Positions 16,590 through 26,082 of a stretch of 64,000 nt of DNA are shown here, piece by piece. Each line of letters starts with the position of its first letter. The stretch's first letter is position 1. Position numbers and translations under genes: made by a program. This DNA is from Salinispirillum sp. LH 10-3-1 (GTDB lineage Bacteria; Pseudomonadota; Gammaproteobacteria; Pseudomonadales; Natronospirillaceae). The stretch is from NCBI RefSeq assembly GCF_030643825.1, contig NZ_CP101717.1, positions 1,922,001 to 1,986,000 on the forward strand, written 5' to 3'. The notes under the pieces are model-generated. The model did no database searches. It saw only the letters and a list, made by a program, of their open reading frames with translations, and was not told where the DNA came from.

Positions 16590-19253
16590 TTGGGCGATTT
16601 TATGTTGTACGATGGCGTCATGCCTACGCCACTGCTCGCCACTAAATTATACGCCCCACCGGTGAGGTCGACGGTTATCCGTCGCCCGCGCTTGTTGACG
16701 CGTATCGATGCGGGGCGCGAAGGCAAACTGACACTGATTTCCGCCCCCGCAGGGTTCGGCAAAACCACCTTGGTCAGCAGTTGGCTGGCCGACCAAGGTG
16801 CCACCGCCGCATGGCTCTCGCTCGACGACAACGACAAAGACCCCTATCGTCTGCTGACCTACCTCATCGCGGCCATTCAGTCTGTGCAAAGCCAGTTCGG
16901 CCTGCGCTTGATGGCCGCGTTACAGAGCGCGCAGCCACCCGCGCTCGACACCATTACCACCGAGCTGATCAACGAACTGCATGCGTTAGAAAACACCATT
17001 ACGCTCGTACTCGACGACCTGCACAGCGCACAGTCCGACGCTACAAATCCGTTGTTTACCGCCTTGATGGACTACCTGCCCGACACCGTGCGCGTCATCA
17101 TCACCACACGCGAAGAACCCAGTCTGGCGTTAGCCAAATTACGCGCCAAAGGCGACCTGACTGAATTCAGAGTGTCGGACCTGCGCTTCAATACCGATGA
17201 AATCACGCAGTTCCTGAATCAGATCATGCATCTGAATATACCGACGCTAGGCATTATGGCCTTGGAAAAGAGCACAGAAGGCTGGATCACCGGGCTTCAG
17301 CTTGCAGCATTATCGTTAAAAGATCAGATGGGGCTGGATGACCTCCTGGCTCAAATTGAGCAGGGCCATCAGTTCATCCTGGACTATTTGCTGGAAGACG
17401 TACTGCTGAAGCAACCCGAGCACATTCAACACTTTTTACTGCACACCGCCGTGCTAAAAAGATTCTGCGCACCCTTGTGCGATGTGGTCGTCAAAGATGC
17501 AGCAACACAGCGCAACAGTGATGCCCCTGCGGTGGCGAGCCAAGAAGCCTTGGAACAAATAGAACGCGCCAACCTATTCATTATTCCGCTGGATGCCGAA
17601 CGCAAGTGGTTCAGATACCACCATCTGTTCGCCGAACTGCTGCGCAAACGCCTGTATCAGCAATCCCCTGAAATAGCACGGCAACGTCATGTGGCGGCCA
17701 GTCATTGGTTCCGACAAGAAGGCTTGGAAATAGAGGCCTTTGAGCACGCCGCTGCCGCCGAAGACTATGAACTCGCGCTCCGTATCATTGGCAGCGGCAT
17801 CATGCCCCTACAGTTTCGCGGTGGCGTTTTCCCCATCATGAGTTGGCTGGCGACTTTACCGCCGGACGTCCTGAACCAATACCCCGAATTGTGGGTGAAC
17901 TGGGCGTCCTCACTCTTGGTGATCGGACGCGTGGATGGCGTAGCAGACAAGGCCGACGCTGCCGAACGCGCTTTGCAACACCTGCCCCCAGACACCTATG
18001 ACCCTGAGATACTGGGCCGCATTGCTTCTATTCGTGCCACCCTTGCGGTGACCAGACACGACCATGAAGGCATCCTGACGCAAGCCGAGATCGCTCTTAG
18101 CAACCTGAAACCCAGTAATCTGTCGGTGCGCGCCTCCATTACATGGGCTACGGGCTATGCGCATTCTCTGCGCCGCGAACCAGCGCTGGCGGAAAAAGCC
18201 TATGCCGACAGTTTGGTGGTGTGCGATGACATCGGACATACCACCATTGGCAACATGTGCCGCCTCGGCCTAGCCAAGATCTGGCTGGACAATCTGCACC
18301 TTTATCAAGTCGCGAAAATCTGTCAGGAAGCCATCGACCGCGCCGGCGACACACCACCAGCGCCTATCTGCGATGCGTACTTAGCGCTCGCAATGGCACA
18401 CTATCAATGGGGTGCACTAGAGGAAGCACTGCAATACGCACGCCTCGGCTTGCCATTAGCGCAGAAGATTCTACACACGGATCGTGCGGCCTATTGCGAA
18501 CTGTTTATGGCACAAGTCGCCTTAGCACAAGGCGACCTAGCGAAAGCCGATGAACTGCTGACGCAGATCGAAAGAGCCATTCAACAAAACGGCTACGACT
18601 TGCAACGCCCGTACTTGGCCAGCTTGCGCACTCGGCTGGCCCTCCAACAACAAAACCTTATCCAGGCGGAGCACTGGGCTCAACAGCACCCGCAGATGCA
18701 TTATCGTGTCATCGTGTGCTTGGCCAACGGAGAAGTCGCCACGGCACTAACCCTGTTGGACACTGACGCTTCGCCCTGCATCACTCACCACGATCAACTG
18801 CTGCGGCACCTGTCTCGGGCACGGGTGAGCCATGCACAGCATGATACACCCACCGCATTGCACTATCTTGCGCAGGCCATTGAGCTGGCCGAGCCCCACA
18901 ATGCCTTGCGTGTGTTCTTGGACGAAGGCGCTGCCATGGAAGCCCTGTTAAAAGAAGCTCAGTTGCAAGGGCTGGTAGAAAAGAAAAGCTCCGCCTTCGT
19001 AAACAAGCTATTGCGCCTGTTCTGCCCACCCAACATTGCCATTCAACCGTCAGAGCTGCCTGAACCCATCAGCAAGCGCGAGCGTGAAGTGCTGCAACTC
19101 ATCGCCGACGGGTTATCGAACCAAGAAATCAGCGAACGCCTGCACCGCGCCCTAAGCACCATCAAAGGCCACAACAAATCCATCTTCGAAAAGCTCAACG
19201 TGCAACGCCGCACCGAAGCAATCGCGAAAGCGCGCGAGCTGGGTTTGCTCTAA
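16590..19253 (+). CDS. MalT/LuxR-type ATP-dependent transcriptional activator
   Basis: Large STAND-type regulator (up to 887 aa). An N-terminal ATPase carries Walker A (APAGFGKTTLVSSWL near residue 55) and Walker B (LVLDDLHSAQ near 140). A middle section of TPR-like helices follows (about 400-780). The C-terminal LuxR helix-turn-helix reads ISKREREVLQLIADGLSN with the recognition helix in ALSTIKGHNKSIF. Start choice is uncertain: a TTG at 16590 has AGAGG just upstream, while ATGs at 16602 and 16620 are also in frame, and 16620 (MPTPLLATKLYAPP) matches the usual family N-terminus. Its likely target, the downstream oxidoreductase gene, is destroyed. Confidence 0.9.
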   Translation: MGDFMLYDGVMPTPLLATKLYAPPVRSTVIRRPRLLTRIDAGREGKLTLISAPAGFGKTTLVSSWLADQGATAAWLSLDDNDKDPYRLLTYLIAAIQSVQSQFGLRLMAALQSAQPPALDTITTELINELHALENTITLVLDDLHSAQSDATNPLFTALMDYLPDTVRVIITTREEPSLALAKLRAKGDLTEFRVSDLRFNTDEITQFLNQIMHLNIPTLGIMALEKSTEGWITGLQLAALSLKDQMGLDDLLAQIEQGHQFILDYLLEDVLLKQPEHIQHFLLHTAVLKRFCAPLCDVVVKDAATQRNSDAPAVASQEALEQIERANLFIIPLDAERKWFRYHHLFAELLRKRLYQQSPEIARQRHVAASHWFRQEGLEIEAFEHAAAAEDYELALRIIGSGIMPLQFRGGVFPIMSWLATLPPDVLNQYPELWVNWASSLLVIGRVDGVADKADAAERALQHLPPDTYDPEILGRIASIRATLAVTRHDHEGILTQAEIALSNLKPSNLSVRASITWATGYAHSLRREPALAEKAYADSLVVCDDIGHTTIGNMCRLGLAKIWLDNLHLYQVAKICQEAIDRAGDTPPAPICDAYLALAMAHYQWGALEEALQYARLGLPLAQKILHTDRAAYCELFMAQVALAQGDLAKADELLTQIERAIQQNGYDLQRPYLASLRTRLALQQQNLIQAEHWAQQHPQMHYRVIVCLANGEVATALTLLDTDASPCITHHDQLLRHLSRARVSHAQHDTPTALHYLAQAIELAEPHNALRVFLDEGAAMEALLKEAQLQGLVEKKSSAFVNKLLRLFCPPNIAIQPSELPEPISKREREVLQLIADGLSNQEISERLHRALSTIKGHNKSIFEKLNVQRRTEAIAKARELGLL

Positions 19254-19329
19254 AACAGTACTTTAGTATCTAGAGCCAACAGCGCTCTGCGCCTACCATA
19301 AAAACAATAAGAACACAGGAACAACAGCA

Positions 19330-19561
19330 TGAAAGCGATCATCTTCCCGGCTTACGGCTCGCCCGTATCGGCGTCATGCCCATGGCGCAAGCCAAGCAGG
19401 CCGATTTGGTGACCCTGAGTGAAATGGCCGAGGCAGGCAGCATCAAACCGGAAATCGACCGCTACTACCCACTGGAAGAAACCGCTGACGCCTTGCGCTA
19501 TATGGAGACCAATCGAGTACGGGGTAAGCTGGTCATTAAGATAAACAACGCGGGTTCATAA
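19330..19561 (+). pseudogene. Quinone oxidoreductase (MDR family) remnant with large internal deletion
   Basis: The ATG at 19330 opens MKAIIFPAYGSP, the normal start of a zinc-less MDR-type NADPH:quinone oxidoreductase, but the frame then fails. From about 19370 a different frame encodes the normal C-terminus of the same family: RIGVMPMAQAKQADL, then PEIDRYYPLEETADALRY and RGKLVIKI, ending at 19561. Roughly 250 central residues, including the whole nucleotide-binding domain, are missing, so no enzyme can be made. It sits just after the MalT/LuxR-type regulator. Confidence 0.8.
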
Positions 19562-19578
19562 TTACTGGAGTCGACACC

Positions 19579-19995
19579 GTGCAAGTTTCCGTATTCAGGT
19601 TAAATACGCTCCGTGCCATGTACTTATTCATCGCGGCGGGACTCGGCTTCACGATGTGGCCGGATATTCTGCTGCCCACAGATGCCCAAGCCGATTCATA
19701 CACCGTGATTTCATCGCTACTCGGAGCGCTGGGGCTGCTGTGTTTGCTTGGGCTGCGATACCCTTTAAAAATGCTGCCTCTGCTTATTTTCGAATTGCTT
19801 TGGAAGCTGATCTGGGTGACGGCGTTTGCGCTTCGTATGTCGCTGGATACTGGTCTGGATGCCTATGCGCTAGACACCCTGTTTGCTTGCCTCATCGGCC
19901 TGGTGCTGGTGCCTCTGGTCATTCCTTGGCGTTATGCCGTGCAGGCGTTTATGATAGCAAAAGCGGAGCCATGGCGTCGAAGCGATGTTAGGTGA
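19579..19995 (+). CDS. Hypothetical four-helix membrane protein
   Basis: Protein of 138 aa with about four hydrophobic segments (near residues 13-28, 42-58, 62-82 and 95-122) and a short basic tail. I do not recognise the family. The start is a GTG at 19579 with GGAG at 19566-19569 upstream. It follows the oxidoreductase remnant by 17 bases and probably belonged to the same operon. Confidence 0.6.
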   Translation: MQVSVFRLNTLRAMYLFIAAGLGFTMWPDILLPTDAQADSYTVISSLLGALGLLCLLGLRYPLKMLPLLIFELLWKLIWVTAFALRMSLDTGLDAYALDTLFACLIGLVLVPLVIPWRYAVQAFMIAKAEPWRRSDVR

Positions 19996-20054
19996 AAGCC
20001 AACGAGCTTGCCTTTTGGCGTGCGAAAGAAAGCATGTCGAGTTAAACTTTGCTA

Positions 20055-21794
20055 ATGAACTCACACGCTCATCACTCTACGCCCTTACATGCTTGGTTAA
20101 ACGCCATGGCTTTACCTGCCTTCATCGTGGATGCAAGCAAGGCGGATATTTCCATTGTATTTGCGAATAAGGCGTGGTGGTCGATGCACCAGACAGTTGT
20201 GGGCCTACCCAATGATGACAAGCCACTGCTTTTGAGCCAGCTGTACCGCACACATCCGAGCGACAGATTGAGCAGTACCCTGTCCGATGCGCTTAATATG
20301 CCTGACGCCTATTGGACGATAACCGTCGAGTCGTTGCATCACCCTAGAGAACAAGGGCGCTGGTACCGACATGCCATCAGTGGACTCTCAACAACCGATC
20401 TGCAGCTGCATCCATCGTCGGTTTTGGTCATAGAACAAGACATAACATGGGAAGTACTGAACGAATCACGCCTTACCCAACAAGCAGCACTTGACCCCCT
20501 GACCGGCCTGCTTGCCCGCGAACCCTTTCTGAATGAAATGCGCAGTAAACTGCGAGATTTAACGGTCAACCAAGGCGCACTCTGTCTCGTTTTTATCGAC
20601 CTCAACAAATTCAAGCCCATCAATGACAAGTATGGGCACGATGTAGGCGACCGGGTTTTGAGTCAGCTTGGTGAGCGCCTGCTCGCCGAGATGAGCCACG
20701 GCAACCGAGCAGGCCGCTTAGGCGGTGACGAGTTCGTATTGATGCTCACCGGTACATTGAACCAAGAAGCCATTTCCGATTACCTAAGCAAATTGGCAGA
20801 GCGCGTATTTCAGCCTATAGAGATCAGCCCCACACTGACCGTGCCAATTGGTGCGTCGTTTGGCTATGCCTGCACACAAGATGCACAGGTTTCTGCAGAA
20901 GATCTTCTTAAAGCGGCCGACCAAGCCATGTACCGCGCCAAGCAGAACAACAACGCCTGTACCGTAGCCGCTGGTGACATAGTCGAAAGCTGGGAGACGA
21001 GCCAAAACCGAGCAGAGTTGGTACGGGCTCTAAAAACTGACGGGCTCGAGATGTATATTCAGCCTGTTATTTCCCTAAAGCATCAAAAAACCATTGGTTT
21101 CGAAGTGCTGCCTAGATGGCAACACCCTGAATACGGACTGCTCGAACTGGAGCATTTCCATCCTCTGCTGATTCACTCAGAAGAAGGCAAAGCCTTTGAT
21201 CGCTGGCTCATTCTCTCTGCTGCCAAGTTGTCAGCGAGCTTTAAAAAACTGGGCTTTGACATCGGCATTGGTATCAATCTGACGCGCCGCCAACTTGATG
21301 ACGGCTCGTTCGTAGATATCATGCGCGAAGCCATTCCCTACTTTGATAATGGCAAGATAGATCTGACACTCGAAATTATTGAATCGCCTCACTTTCGTGA
21401 CCAGAATCTCGCCTTCAGCGCCCTCCAACAAGCACGAGAAATGGGCAGCCAAGTCGTACTTGACCATTTTGGCAATGGCACTTCATCCATGACCTTTGCG
21501 TCTAAAGTACCTTTGGATTTCATTAAACTGCATGATGATCTCAGCCAAAACTTGCGCAACAGCCCAGACCAGCAAAACTATGTCAGTGCTTTAATCGCCT
21601 TTTCTCACAAACTGGGTAAGCGCGTGGTGGCCAGCGGTGTCAGCAACGAAGAAGACGCGGACATTTTACGGCGCTTAGATTGTGACCTAATCCAAGGTAA
21701 TTTCTGGTTCGAACCCATGACCGTGCAAGAAGCCCATACTTACTTCGTATCAGGTCATGCAACAAGCACGTTTCCGCTCCGCCTTATGCCCTAG
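20055..21794 (+). CDS. PAS-GGDEF-EAL protein with degenerate EAL domain
   Basis: Protein of 579 aa with a PAS-like N-terminus (about residues 12-120), a GGDEF domain (about 145-310) and an EAL-type domain (about 325-575). The cyclase site is intact (RLGGDEFVLML). The phosphodiesterase half has lost key positions: EAL reads EVL (FEVLPRWQ), DDFGxG reads DHFGNG, the later K-I-D motif reads IKLHDD, and AEGVE reads ASGVSN. It is therefore likely an active diguanylate cyclase whose EAL half is at most a binding module. No membrane segment is visible. The ATG at 20055 is preferred to the TTG six bases upstream. Confidence 0.9.
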   Translation: MNSHAHHSTPLHAWLNAMALPAFIVDASKADISIVFANKAWWSMHQTVVGLPNDDKPLLLSQLYRTHPSDRLSSTLSDALNMPDAYWTITVESLHHPREQGRWYRHAISGLSTTDLQLHPSSVLVIEQDITWEVLNESRLTQQAALDPLTGLLAREPFLNEMRSKLRDLTVNQGALCLVFIDLNKFKPINDKYGHDVGDRVLSQLGERLLAEMSHGNRAGRLGGDEFVLMLTGTLNQEAISDYLSKLAERVFQPIEISPTLTVPIGASFGYACTQDAQVSAEDLLKAADQAMYRAKQNNNACTVAAGDIVESWETSQNRAELVRALKTDGLEMYIQPVISLKHQKTIGFEVLPRWQHPEYGLLELEHFHPLLIHSEEGKAFDRWLILSAAKLSASFKKLGFDIGIGINLTRRQLDDGSFVDIMREAIPYFDNGKIDLTLEIIESPHFRDQNLAFSALQQAREMGSQVVLDHFGNGTSSMTFASKVPLDFIKLHDDLSQNLRNSPDQQNYVSALIAFSHKLGKRVVASGVSNEEDADILRRLDCDLIQGNFWFEPMTVQEAHTYFVSGHATSTFPLRLMP

Positions 21795-21859
21795 GCAATC
21801 TACATGTACATTGCTTTTAGTGACAAAACCTCAGCTCTAGCGCACCGAACCTGGGCTGC

Positions 21860-22375
21860 TTAAGCGCGCCAGTTCGCGCGGCTTTTTTTGTCAGCATGCG
21901 CTGAAGGCCCTTGTAGAACCGACTCAATAAACGACGTCTTCTGTGCTCTGTAGTGTTCAGGCGTGGAACCAATGGCATCTTGTTTCAGTTGATTGTAACG
22001 CTGCACCAGTTCTGCATCGCCATTTAGGGCATCTCTGAACAACAAAAAGAACTCATACTTCGAACCCCGCGCCACAACTTGCAACGCAAGGCCATCTTGG
22101 TCTGGTTTTTCCAACATGCAAAGTTCTGAATCTCGGTGCGTATCATGCTTCACGCTAAATCCAAAGGCTTGGATAGCTGCTACCGCATCGGCATGCGCGC
22201 TAGCAGGCACTTCTACATACAGGTCAACATCACCCTTGGTCAACGCGCCGGCTATGGCTGTCGAGCCAATATGTTCAACTCGTGAATCTGGGATACTGGA
22301 CTCAATGATGGGTTTCCATTTTGCGAACAAATCAGTGGCGTTAGCTTTGCATTGTTCCGCTTCAACCAGTCGCAT
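21860..22375 (-). CDS. GrpB family nucleotidyltransferase-like protein
   Basis: Protein of 171 aa of the GrpB/UPF0157 family, which has the minimal nucleotidyltransferase fold. The diagnostic pattern is VEHIGSTAIAGALTKGDVDLYVEV (residues 33-56), with the two aspartates of DVDLY as candidate metal ligands. It is soluble and cytoplasmic. The biological role of GrpB proteins is poorly known; some are fused to dephospho-CoA kinase. It lies downstream of the toxin-antitoxin pair on the same strand, with a 23-base gap. Confidence 0.85.
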   Translation of the reverse strand: MRLVEAEQCKANATDLFAKWKPIIESSIPDSRVEHIGSTAIAGALTKGDVDLYVEVPASAHADAVAAIQAFGFSVKHDTHRDSELCMLEKPDQDGLALQVVARGSKYEFFLLFRDALNGDAELVQRYNQLKQDAIGSTPEHYRAQKTSFIESVLQGPSAHADKKSRANWRA

Positions 22376-22398
22376 ACTTTACTCCGTCAATGTACGGA

Positions 22399-22662
22399 TT
22401 ATCGGTTTTTATAAACGCTCGAACGATGCCCGACCTTGATAACGCTAACTACCAGCTCAGCGTCCCTGATTTCATAAACAATGCGATACAAGCCTTGGCG
22501 TACCCGGTACTTGTCATCGCCCGTTAACTTAATACAACCATCAGCTCTTGGGTCGAGCGCCAATGCATCAATTCTCGCTAGGATCTTCAACACATCATTT
22601 TTGGGGAGGCTTCTGAGGTCCTTCGCCACAGATTTTTTAAACATAATTTTATAGTTTGCCAT
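22399..22662 (-). CDS. RelE/ParE-family toxin
   Basis: Small basic protein (87 aa) of the RelE/ParE superfamily, expected to be an mRNA-cleaving toxin that blocks translation. Visible family signs are MFKKSVAKDLRSLPKND at the N-terminus, LTGDDKYRVRQGLYRIVYEI in the middle and VSVIKVGHRSSVY at the C-terminus. The upstream antitoxin gene overlaps its start by 14 bases, the standard order for a RelBE-type module. Confidence 0.9.
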   Translation of the reverse strand: MANYKIMFKKSVAKDLRSLPKNDVLKILARIDALALDPRADGCIKLTGDDKYRVRQGLYRIVYEIRDAELVVSVIKVGHRSSVYKNR

Positions 22663-22882
22663 GTGCCTTCAAATCGTTAATCAGTGCTTCATAACTCATT
22701 TCAGGTTCTTTGACGCGATCGGCCAACGCTGCCAAATCTTGCTGATCCTCAGCGATTAACAAGCGAACAGCCTCGTCAATGATCTCAGACACCGAGCTGT
22801 CCGACGAAGCAGCTTTCATCTTTAATGCCTGATGAATCGCCGGGTCAAAATAAACGGTCGATCTTTTGGATAGTGAACTCAT
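22649..22882 (-). CDS. Ribbon-helix-helix antitoxin
   Basis: Protein of 77 aa that should bind and neutralise the toxin encoded just downstream. The N-terminus (STVYFDPAIHQALKMKA) is a ribbon-helix-helix DNA-binding domain; the acidic C-terminal part (EPEMSYEALINDLKAHGKL) is the usual toxin-wrapping arm. The ATG at 22882 is chosen because AGGAG lies 8 bases upstream; the TTG at 22888 is too close to it. Confidence 0.88.
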   Translation of the reverse strand: MSSLSKRSTVYFDPAIHQALKMKAASSDSSVSEIIDEAVRLLIAEDQQDLAALADRVKEPEMSYEALINDLKAHGKL

Positions 22883-22912
22883 CCCCAATGCTCCTGTGAA
22901 CTACGCACAACA

Positions 22913-22926
22913 TTATAGCACTATAA
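22913..22926. promoter_or_regulatory. Candidate operator of the toxin-antitoxin pair
   Basis: TTATAG-CA-CTATAA is a perfect 6-bp inverted repeat 31 bases upstream of the antitoxin start. It also supplies -10-like sequence. Its position and symmetry suit binding by the ribbon-helix-helix antitoxin, which usually represses its own operon. Confidence 0.5.
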
Positions 22927-23057
22927 CGTTAACGCACCATGCACTGTTTTTTAGAGACGATAGCTTGGCTCCGAGTGAGTTTTTCAAACCTGCTGCAATC
23001 AAGAAGACTACCCCCCCACTCACCGCCTGCAGCACCTCCGCCACCGAACCCCTTTCT

Positions 23058-24050
23058 TCAATGGCTGGGCGATTCGGCATGCTCGCCAGAAGCAGAGTCA
23101 GCCAACACCTGCGTCACAAAGGTCGTTACCAACTCATCGAACTTCGCTTTATGGCTAAACCGCAAGTAATGGTCTGCACCGTCAACTTGCGCAAACTGTG
23201 CATTGGGGATTTGCCGAGCCAGCCGCGCACTGAACTCAAAAGGGACGTTAACATCCTCGGTACCGTGGACCACCAGTGTGGGGACTTGAATGGACTCAGC
23301 GGGCAAGTTCAGTACTGAGAATTGCTCATTGTCATTGTCAAAACCTGGCTTTCGTAACGAGGGCGGTTGCGTAGAAAGCACGGTTCGACGAAACATCTGC
23401 AGGCCCACTGGGTCTTGCAGCATGCTCGCTTGGTTATCTGTACCTTTTACCAGCATACCCACAAGCCGCTCGTCTTTCTTAGACAAAACCCCTAGCGCTA
23501 ACCAGTTAAAGAAATCGCTGTCTAACAGACCGGCACCCTGGCTCTTCGCTGCTTGTTCATCAAGCATTCTTGGCTGGCTAACCGCCGCCATAGTAATCAG
23601 CCCCACCGTACGTTCAGGGTACATCGACGCAAAGGCAATACCGGAAGGCCCTCCACCGGACGCCGCCATCACAATGACTTTTTCAATACCCAAGGCATCG
23701 AGCAGTGCCGCATAAGCAGTGGCTTGCTCTGCCGGGGTTCGCCCGGTCGCCAGCGGCGTCCGCAAATACCCCGGCCGAGAAACCGTCAGAACTCGGTAAG
23801 GCGCAGCCTCTAATTCCGGACTTGACTGGAATTGGTCATAGCCTCCCGGCGAACCGGGCAAGAACAACATAACGGCTTCTCCTGAACCCGTTATTCGGTA
23901 CTCAATCGGCCCTACAGCGGTTTGGATGACTTCGCTAACTGCGGCTAACGCCTTAATTTTCTTGCTTTTCCACAGCGTGTAACGCACTGCCATGTACAAC
24001 AATGCAACAAGAACGAGGGTTATTACTCCCGCTAAAATGCTGGTTGCCAT
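23058..24050 (-). CDS. Alpha/beta hydrolase with N-terminal membrane anchor
   Basis: Alpha/beta-hydrolase-fold protein (330 aa). A hydrophobic N-terminal segment (about residues 3-22) suggests membrane anchoring with an exported or membrane-facing domain. The oxyanion region is LPGSPGGYDQF near 65, the nucleophile is the Ser of MAASGGGPSG near 130, the acid is probably the Asp of HGTEDVNVP near 272 and the base the His of GADHYLRF near 299. The substrate is unknown. The start at 24050 has GAGAGA just upstream; an in-frame ATG at 24116 lacks a ribosome site. Confidence 0.85.
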   Translation of the reverse strand: MATSILAGVITLVLVALLYMAVRYTLWKSKKIKALAAVSEVIQTAVGPIEYRITGSGEAVMLFLPGSPGGYDQFQSSPELEAAPYRVLTVSRPGYLRTPLATGRTPAEQATAYAALLDALGIEKVIVMAASGGGPSGIAFASMYPERTVGLITMAAVSQPRMLDEQAAKSQGAGLLDSDFFNWLALGVLSKKDERLVGMLVKGTDNQASMLQDPVGLQMFRRTVLSTQPPSLRKPGFDNDNEQFSVLNLPAESIQVPTLVVHGTEDVNVPFEFSARLARQIPNAQFAQVDGADHYLRFSHKAKFDELVTTFVTQVLADSASGEHAESPSH

Positions 24051-24477
24051 TGATCTCTCTCCCTTACCTAATGAGCGACGATACAGTAATTGGAATAAAC
24101 GCGAACCGTTCTTCAAGTAGCAGAATTTATTGAGAGTGGCAAATCCTTACACCGCTAGAAACGTTAGAACACGCACTACTGGCAGTACGGCTTTACCCAT
24201 ATCAAAGCCGATAAGCGTGACCGATGCCGATCAACACCGCTTTTGCCCATCATGGAAGCGAAAATAAAGGGTCAACTCGAGGTGAAGCGAACCCAGTATC
24301 TCCGCTTGTATGGCAAGCCTTAAGGCACTGAGTCAAATAAGACAGCAAGGCACATCGGCCCTTATGTTCGCAACCGCACATACGAGGATTCCGACGTGCT
24401 ATTATAGTGCGGTCGTCACTACAGGACACAATCCTTCGCCACCTTCGGAAGGCCACCTACATTCAAGGATCGCGCCT
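24051..24477. other. Divergent intergenic region
   Basis: This 427-base gap separates the minus-strand hydrolase from the first plus-strand Crp/Fnr-like gene. I see no supported gene. A TATAGT at 24403-24408 could be a -10 element for the regulator, but no good -35 hexamer is spaced from it. Confidence 0.4.
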
Positions 24478-25197
24478 ATGCCTAATCAACCCGACCCACG
24501 CGACAATCATCTTTTGGCTGCATTGTCGGCTGACGAATATGAGCGTCTATTGCCTGACCTGACGTTAGCTCCCATGATTCTCGGAGACACCTTATGTGAG
24601 CCCTACATTAAGATGCAAAATGTCTATTTCCCGGTGGACTCCATTGTCTCCTTGCTGTGTGTCATGGAGGACGGCGGCTCAGCTGAAATCGCCGTCGTTG
24701 GGAACGAAGGTATCGTGGGGGTCTCGCTGTTTATGGGCGGTGATACTACGCCGAATCAAGCGGTAGTCCAATCCGCAGGCATGGCTTACAAGCTTTCCGG
24801 CCGAGCCCTCAAAGCAGAGTTCTATCGGAGCGGCCCAATGCAGCGATTGCTCCTGCGGTACACGCAGGCTTTACTGACCCAAATGGCACAAACGGCCGTA
24901 TGTAACAGGCACCATAGTCTTGATGAGCAACTTTGCCGCTGGCTACTGTTGAGCCATGACCGACTGTCATCCAATGAGCTGATCATGACCCAAGAACTGA
25001 TCGCCAATATGTTGGGGGTACGCCGTGAAGGTGTAACCGAAGCGGCGGGTAAATTGCAACGTGCCGGTCTGATTAAGTATCGCAGAGGGCACATCGCTAT
25101 TTTGGATCGAAGTGGTCTGGAAGAACGTACGTGCGAATGCTATGCCGTGGTTAAAAGTGAATATGACCGGCTCTTGGATGAAGCACCTGTCACTTGA
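24478..25197 (+). CDS. Crp/Fnr-family transcriptional regulator (first of two)
   Basis: Protein of 239 aa with an N-terminal cNMP-binding-like sensor (about residues 20-140; VYFPVDSIVSLLCVMEDG, then GNEGIVGVSLFMGG) and a C-terminal winged helix (about 165-235; ELIANMLGVRREGVTEAAGKL). The phosphate-cassette residues of cAMP-binding Crp are not evident, and there is no Fnr-type cysteine cluster, so the ligand is unknown. This subtype commonly controls envelope or stress genes. The ATG at 24478 gives the family N-terminus; upstream codons in the frame are not conserved. A paralogue starts 156 bases downstream. Confidence 0.9.
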   Translation: MPNQPDPRDNHLLAALSADEYERLLPDLTLAPMILGDTLCEPYIKMQNVYFPVDSIVSLLCVMEDGGSAEIAVVGNEGIVGVSLFMGGDTTPNQAVVQSAGMAYKLSGRALKAEFYRSGPMQRLLLRYTQALLTQMAQTAVCNRHHSLDEQLCRWLLLSHDRLSSNELIMTQELIANMLGVRREGVTEAAGKLQRAGLIKYRRGHIAILDRSGLEERTCECYAVVKSEYDRLLDEAPVT

Positions 25198-25353
25198 CCT
25201 ATATGCGCTAACACACGGAAGCTCTAATTACTTTGTGCCATACTGTGATTACGGGGGACTGTAGCGGGTTTGTTCTTACAACAGTACAAACCCTAAAAAG
25301 CGCTCGTGTGTTCCCTTTGAGAGGGATACGTTTTCACAGCTGGAGTTCACCTA

Positions 25354-26082
25354 ATGTCAAGCACCAATCGTCTGCTGCAACTGTTACCGGAAGAAGAAAG
25401 CACCGGTGTAATGTCTCAGTGCGACGAGATCACTTTAACCTATTATGAAACCTTGGCAGAGCCAGGGGAAACGTACAGCCATGTATACTTTCCGCTGAGC
25501 GGCATTATTTCACTCGTTAACGTTTTAAATGGCAAGCCAGCTATAGAAGCAGGACTGCTAGGCACCGAAGGGATGCTGGGGGCCACCGTAGCACTCGGGG
25601 TCAGTCGTGCGCCTACCAGGGCGCTGGTGCAAGGCAGCGGTGCTGCTTTGCGAATAGACGCCGTTGTGTTCAGAGATTTATTGGCCCTCCACCCTACGCT
25701 GAACCAAGTCACCATGCACTACCTGTACGTAGTAAATGAGCAGCTGACCCAAGCATCCGTTTGCACGCGCTTCCATGTACTGGAGTCTCGGTTGGCACGC
25801 TGGTTATTGATGACCCAAGATCGAGCCCAAAACGACACCTTTGATATCACCCATCAGTATCTGGCCAGTATGCTCGGCGTTCGACGCGAGGGGATCACCG
25901 GCGCGGCAAGCAAGATGCAGCTACGCGGCCTGATTCACTATCGACGCGGTCGCTTGCAAATCATTGACCGGCAAGGGCTGAAAAAGATAGCCTGCGGTTG
26001 CTACGGCACCAATAAGGCGAGCTACGAACGGATATTAGGCTCGTCGCAAACAGGTGAAATGGCAGCCTCGGGGGTTGCCTGA
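25354..26082 (+). CDS. Crp/Fnr-family transcriptional regulator (second of two)
   Basis: Protein of 242 aa, clearly paralogous to its neighbour: sensor part YFPLSGIISLVNVLNGKPAI and GTEGMLGATVALGVS, helix-turn-helix QYLASMLGVRREGITGAASK, and the same C-terminal CGCY motif. TGGAG at 25341-25345 is its ribosome site. The pair probably arose by tandem duplication; different sensor residues suggest different signals or heterodimers. It leads into the stress-type gene cluster that follows. Confidence 0.9.
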   Translation: MSSTNRLLQLLPEEESTGVMSQCDEITLTYYETLAEPGETYSHVYFPLSGIISLVNVLNGKPAIEAGLLGTEGMLGATVALGVSRAPTRALVQGSGAALRIDAVVFRDLLALHPTLNQVTMHYLYVVNEQLTQASVCTRFHVLESRLARWLLMTQDRAQNDTFDITHQYLASMLGVRREGITGAASKMQLRGLIHYRRGRLQIIDRQGLKKIACGCYGTNKASYERILGSSQTGEMAASGVA

